From Thermococci archaeon (GTDB lineage: Archaea > Methanobacteriota_B > Thermococci > Methanofastidiosales > B48-G16): a stretch of 15,143 nt of DNA. Below the pieces are notes generated by a model. That model was not told the DNA's origin. It did no database searches and saw only the letters and a program-made list of their open reading frames with translations. Made by a program: the position numbers and the translations under genes. The stretch lies in NCBI GenBank assembly GCA_030668905.1, contig DAOVEQ010000006.1, forward strand, positions 1 through 15,143. Direction: 5' to 3'. Shown piece by piece: positions 13,292 to 15,143 of the stretch. Position 1 is the first letter of the stretch; each line of letters starts with the position of its first letter.

Positions 13292-14170
13292 TCAAGTGGT
13301 AACTTCACACCCATCCTTTCTTATTATTACTGTGTGTTCTTTCTGTGTTATAGATCCTCTTTTTTCATCTCGTAAAACATTATAGTTATATATGATTCCA
13401 TTTCTCATCAGGGTCTTTAATGCAAAATCTAATTTTCTTCCAGGGAACTTTTTTGAAAGCCATCTCTCAGCAAAAGGCAGATCAGGATAATTTCTTCTTA
13501 TATCTGCGAGGACTTTCCTTGCAAGCCCCAGTCTTATCGGTCTGTTCACGAGATATTTAAAAATAAAGACTTTATCTTCGTCTATTACTCTGCCAGCACC
13601 GTTAGTGGAGAACGGCTCTATAGCAAAGACCTCACCGTCTTTCAGGATATACCCCTCATCTGTGGCTATGTTCGGGATCGTTACGTCTGCATGAAGATCA
13701 TTCTGAGCAAGTCTGTGGCCATTTAAATTTTCTATAGGCTTGAACCCGTAACTTTTTATCGTTTCTTCGATCTTGGCCCCTATATCTGATGTATTTACTC
13801 CCGCTTTTATCATAGAAATAGCATTTTCTAAAGCTTCCTCGGATGCCCTGATCATATCATCTTTTTCTTCACCTATCTTTACCGTAAAGGCTGTATCAGC
13901 TATGTATCCATTTATATGAGAGCCCAAATCTACTTTTACATAGTCTCCCCTATGAAGCATAGTTTCATCGTAAATAGGCGGTGAGTAGTGAGCTGCGATC
14001 TCGTTTATAGAGATATTACACGGAAAAGCTAGTTCTCCGCCCAGGGATTTTATTCTATTCTCCACAAACTCCGCAATCTCTAAAACTTTTGTTCCTTCTT
14101 TCAATAGTAGTTCAACTTCTTTCTTGACAACTTTTGTGATCTCTCCTGCTTTTCTATATTCATCATACAT
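13292..14170 (-). CDS. map: Methionine aminopeptidase, type 2 (archaeal)
   Basis: This is the 292-residue cytoplasmic metalloprotease that removes the initiator methionine from new proteins. The pita-bread fold ligands are all present: D81 and D92 in VKVDLGSHINGYIADTA, H152 in NGHRL, E185 in FAIEPF, and E278 in QKEHT; H61 in AAHYSPP is the usual substrate-contacting residue. The helical insertion typical of type 2 enzymes lies at about 190-265. There is no N-terminal extension, as in other archaea. The ATG follows the threonyl-tRNA synthetase stop by 1 nt with GGGGAT just before it, so the two are cotranscribed. Confidence 0.96.
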   Translation of the reverse strand: MYDEYRKAGEITKVVKKEVELLLKEGTKVLEIAEFVENRIKSLGGELAFPCNISINEIAAHYSPPIYDETMLHRGDYVKVDLGSHINGYIADTAFTVKIGEEKDDMIRASEEALENAISMIKAGVNTSDIGAKIEETIKSYGFKPIENLNGHRLAQNDLHADVTIPNIATDEGYILKDGEVFAIEPFSTNGAGRVIDEDKVFIFKYLVNRPIRLGLARKVLADIRRNYPDLPFAERWLSKKFPGRKLDFALKTLMRNGIIYNYNVLRDEKRGSITQKEHTVIIRKDGCEVTT

Positions 14171-14171
14171 T

Positions 14172-15143
14172 TTATCCCCTGAATATTGGCCTCTTTGATA
14201 ATTTTATTGGTAATGGAAGTTTTTTGAAAGGTTTTCCTTTTGTTCTTTCTTTAATTTTGCTGGTAAGATCCTCTAAACTCATCTCTTTATTTCCTCTATT
14301 TCTTATACGCACAGAAAGAACCCTTTTTTCTATTTCTTTATCGCCAACTACAACTATGTACGGTACCCATTCCTTCTCTGCAGCTCTAATTCTCTTTGCA
14401 AGCGTCTCATTTCTATCATCCATATCGTATCTCACTCCTTCTATCTCAATTTTTTCCAAAAAACTCAGATGCTCTTTAGAAACAGGTATAAATCTTACTT
14501 GTGTCGGCGAGAGCCATAAAGGTAAAGACGGTTTTATCCCTCTTTGTGAGTCCTTGTATGCATTTTCCAGGAGAGCATACATCTGCCTCTCTATAGCTCC
14601 CGAAGGGGAAAGATGTAGGATCACTGGATGTTTCTCGTTTCCTTCCCTATCTGTGTATCTTATGTCATACCTCTCTCCATTTTCTATGTCTATCTGGTCC
14701 GTAGTCAGAGCTGAAGCTTTGTCCAGATTGTCCACGTAGTTCCATTCATACTTGAAGACAAAGTAGAATATTCTCTCGTCCCACATCTCCACCAGTGCTG
14801 GTTTTCCCCATTTCCTGACCATCTTTACAAGAAAATCTTTACTTTCGTTCCAGAAATCTTTTGTAACCCTGAGAGCAAGCTCTAAATCTTCAGGTATATC
14901 CAATCCTATACCCTCCTGGATCTTCCTTGCCACATCAAATCTGATCATCATTTCTTTTTTCGCTTCTTCGACATCCGCAACAAAAGCATGGCAGTCAGGC
15001 ATAGTAAAAGCTCTCAATCTTCTCAATCCTGAGAGTTCTCCCCTCTGTTCCACTCTGAAGCTGTATTTTGTCAGTTCGTAGAGTCTCAAGGGAAGATTTC
15101 TGTAACTTATCGTAGCATCGTGAGCCATTAAAAACTGACCGAA
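14172..15143 (-). CDS. thrS: Threonyl-tRNA synthetase (partial, N-terminus off the right edge)
   Basis: This is the C-terminal 323 residues of the enzyme that charges tRNA(Thr). The frame stays open through the window edge (F-G-Q-F-L precedes the first internal methionine at 15128), so that methionine is not the start. Counting from it, class II motif 2 is seen around RVEQRGELSGLRRLRAFTMPDCHAF (25-49), motif 3 at HLSPSGAIERQMYALLE (172-188), and H47 and H172 match two zinc ligands of the active site. The anticodon-binding domain follows (about 200-318), starting PLWLSPTQVRFIPVS. The sequence style is that of the archaeal enzyme, whose N-terminal editing domain would lie off the window. Confidence 0.95.
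   Translation of the reverse strand, partial: FGQFLMAHDATISYRNLPLRLYELTKYSFRVEQRGELSGLRRLRAFTMPDCHAFVADVEEAKKEMMIRFDVARKIQEGIGLDIPEDLELALRVTKDFWNESKDFLVKMVRKWGKPALVEMWDERIFYFVFKYEWNYVDNLDKASALTTDQIDIENGERYDIRYTDREGNEKHPVILHLSPSGAIERQMYALLENAYKDSQRGIKPSLPLWLSPTQVRFIPVSKEHLSFLEKIEIEGVRYDMDDRNETLAKRIRAAEKEWVPYIVVVGDKEIEKRVLSVRIRNRGNKEMSLEDLTSKIKERTKGKPFKKLPLPIKLSKRPIFRG

Noticed and set aside
14224..14739. 171-codon plus-strand open frame opposite thrS
   Set aside because: It is antisense to conserved synthetase motifs and has low-complexity Ser/Leu-rich sequence typical of a shadow frame.
14172..15128. Treating the methionine at 15128 as the start of a complete short ThrRS-like protein
   Set aside because: The frame stays open to the window edge and the sequence begins in the middle of the catalytic core, so the gene is cut by the window.

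Overview
This window is archaeal. The evidence is a 67-residue archaeal histone, an archaeal-type threonyl-tRNA synthetase, a type 2 methionine aminopeptidase, BRE/TATA promoters, GGTGAT-type ribosome binding sites and oligo-T transcription ends. A histone-bearing euryarchaeal-grade lineage fits best; I cannot name a genus. A complete peptide importer suggests peptide-using (heterotrophic) metabolism. Every gene I accept is on the minus strand, so transcription runs right to left. No stretch over 300 bases lacks a gene, and I see no tRNA, rRNA, CRISPR array, IS element or attachment site.

Right end (15143 to about 12950): the C-terminal part of a threonyl-tRNA synthetase runs off the edge. 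One base after its stop comes a type 2 methionine aminopeptidase, then a histone gene with its own BRE/TATA promoter and an oligo-T end. This is housekeeping sequence.

Middle (about 12840 to 5690): a complete oppABCDF-type peptide importer. A strong promoter and a perfect GGAGGT site precede the lipoprotein OppA. A T-rich tract separates oppA from oppB, and the remaining genes are packed with gaps of 0 to 4 nt. The last gene overlaps oppF by 16 nt. It encodes an unrecognised membrane protein: an N-terminal membrane segment, an apparently seven- or eight-bladed beta-propeller, and a C-terminal bundle of membrane helices.

Next (5670 to 4136): three small genes. A DUF3795-like cysteine-rich protein has its second half moved out of frame; it is followed by a split-barrel (PNPOx-like) flavin protein and a HAD hydrolase.

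Left end (4122 to 1): an iron operon, feoA-feoB-dtxR, followed by an ABC-2 type ATPase and permease; the permease runs off the left edge. Its promoter is compact: BRE/TATA, then a perfect AATTAGGT-AC-ACCTAATT inverted repeat, then the feoA ATG with no room for a normal leader. The DtxR-family repressor encoded third in the operon is the obvious ligand for that repeat, giving an autoregulated, iron-sensing unit that also seems to control an ABC exporter. The most interesting items are this operon with its appended exporter, the unusual metal-ligand set of its repressor, and the propeller/membrane protein at the end of the peptide-transport operon.
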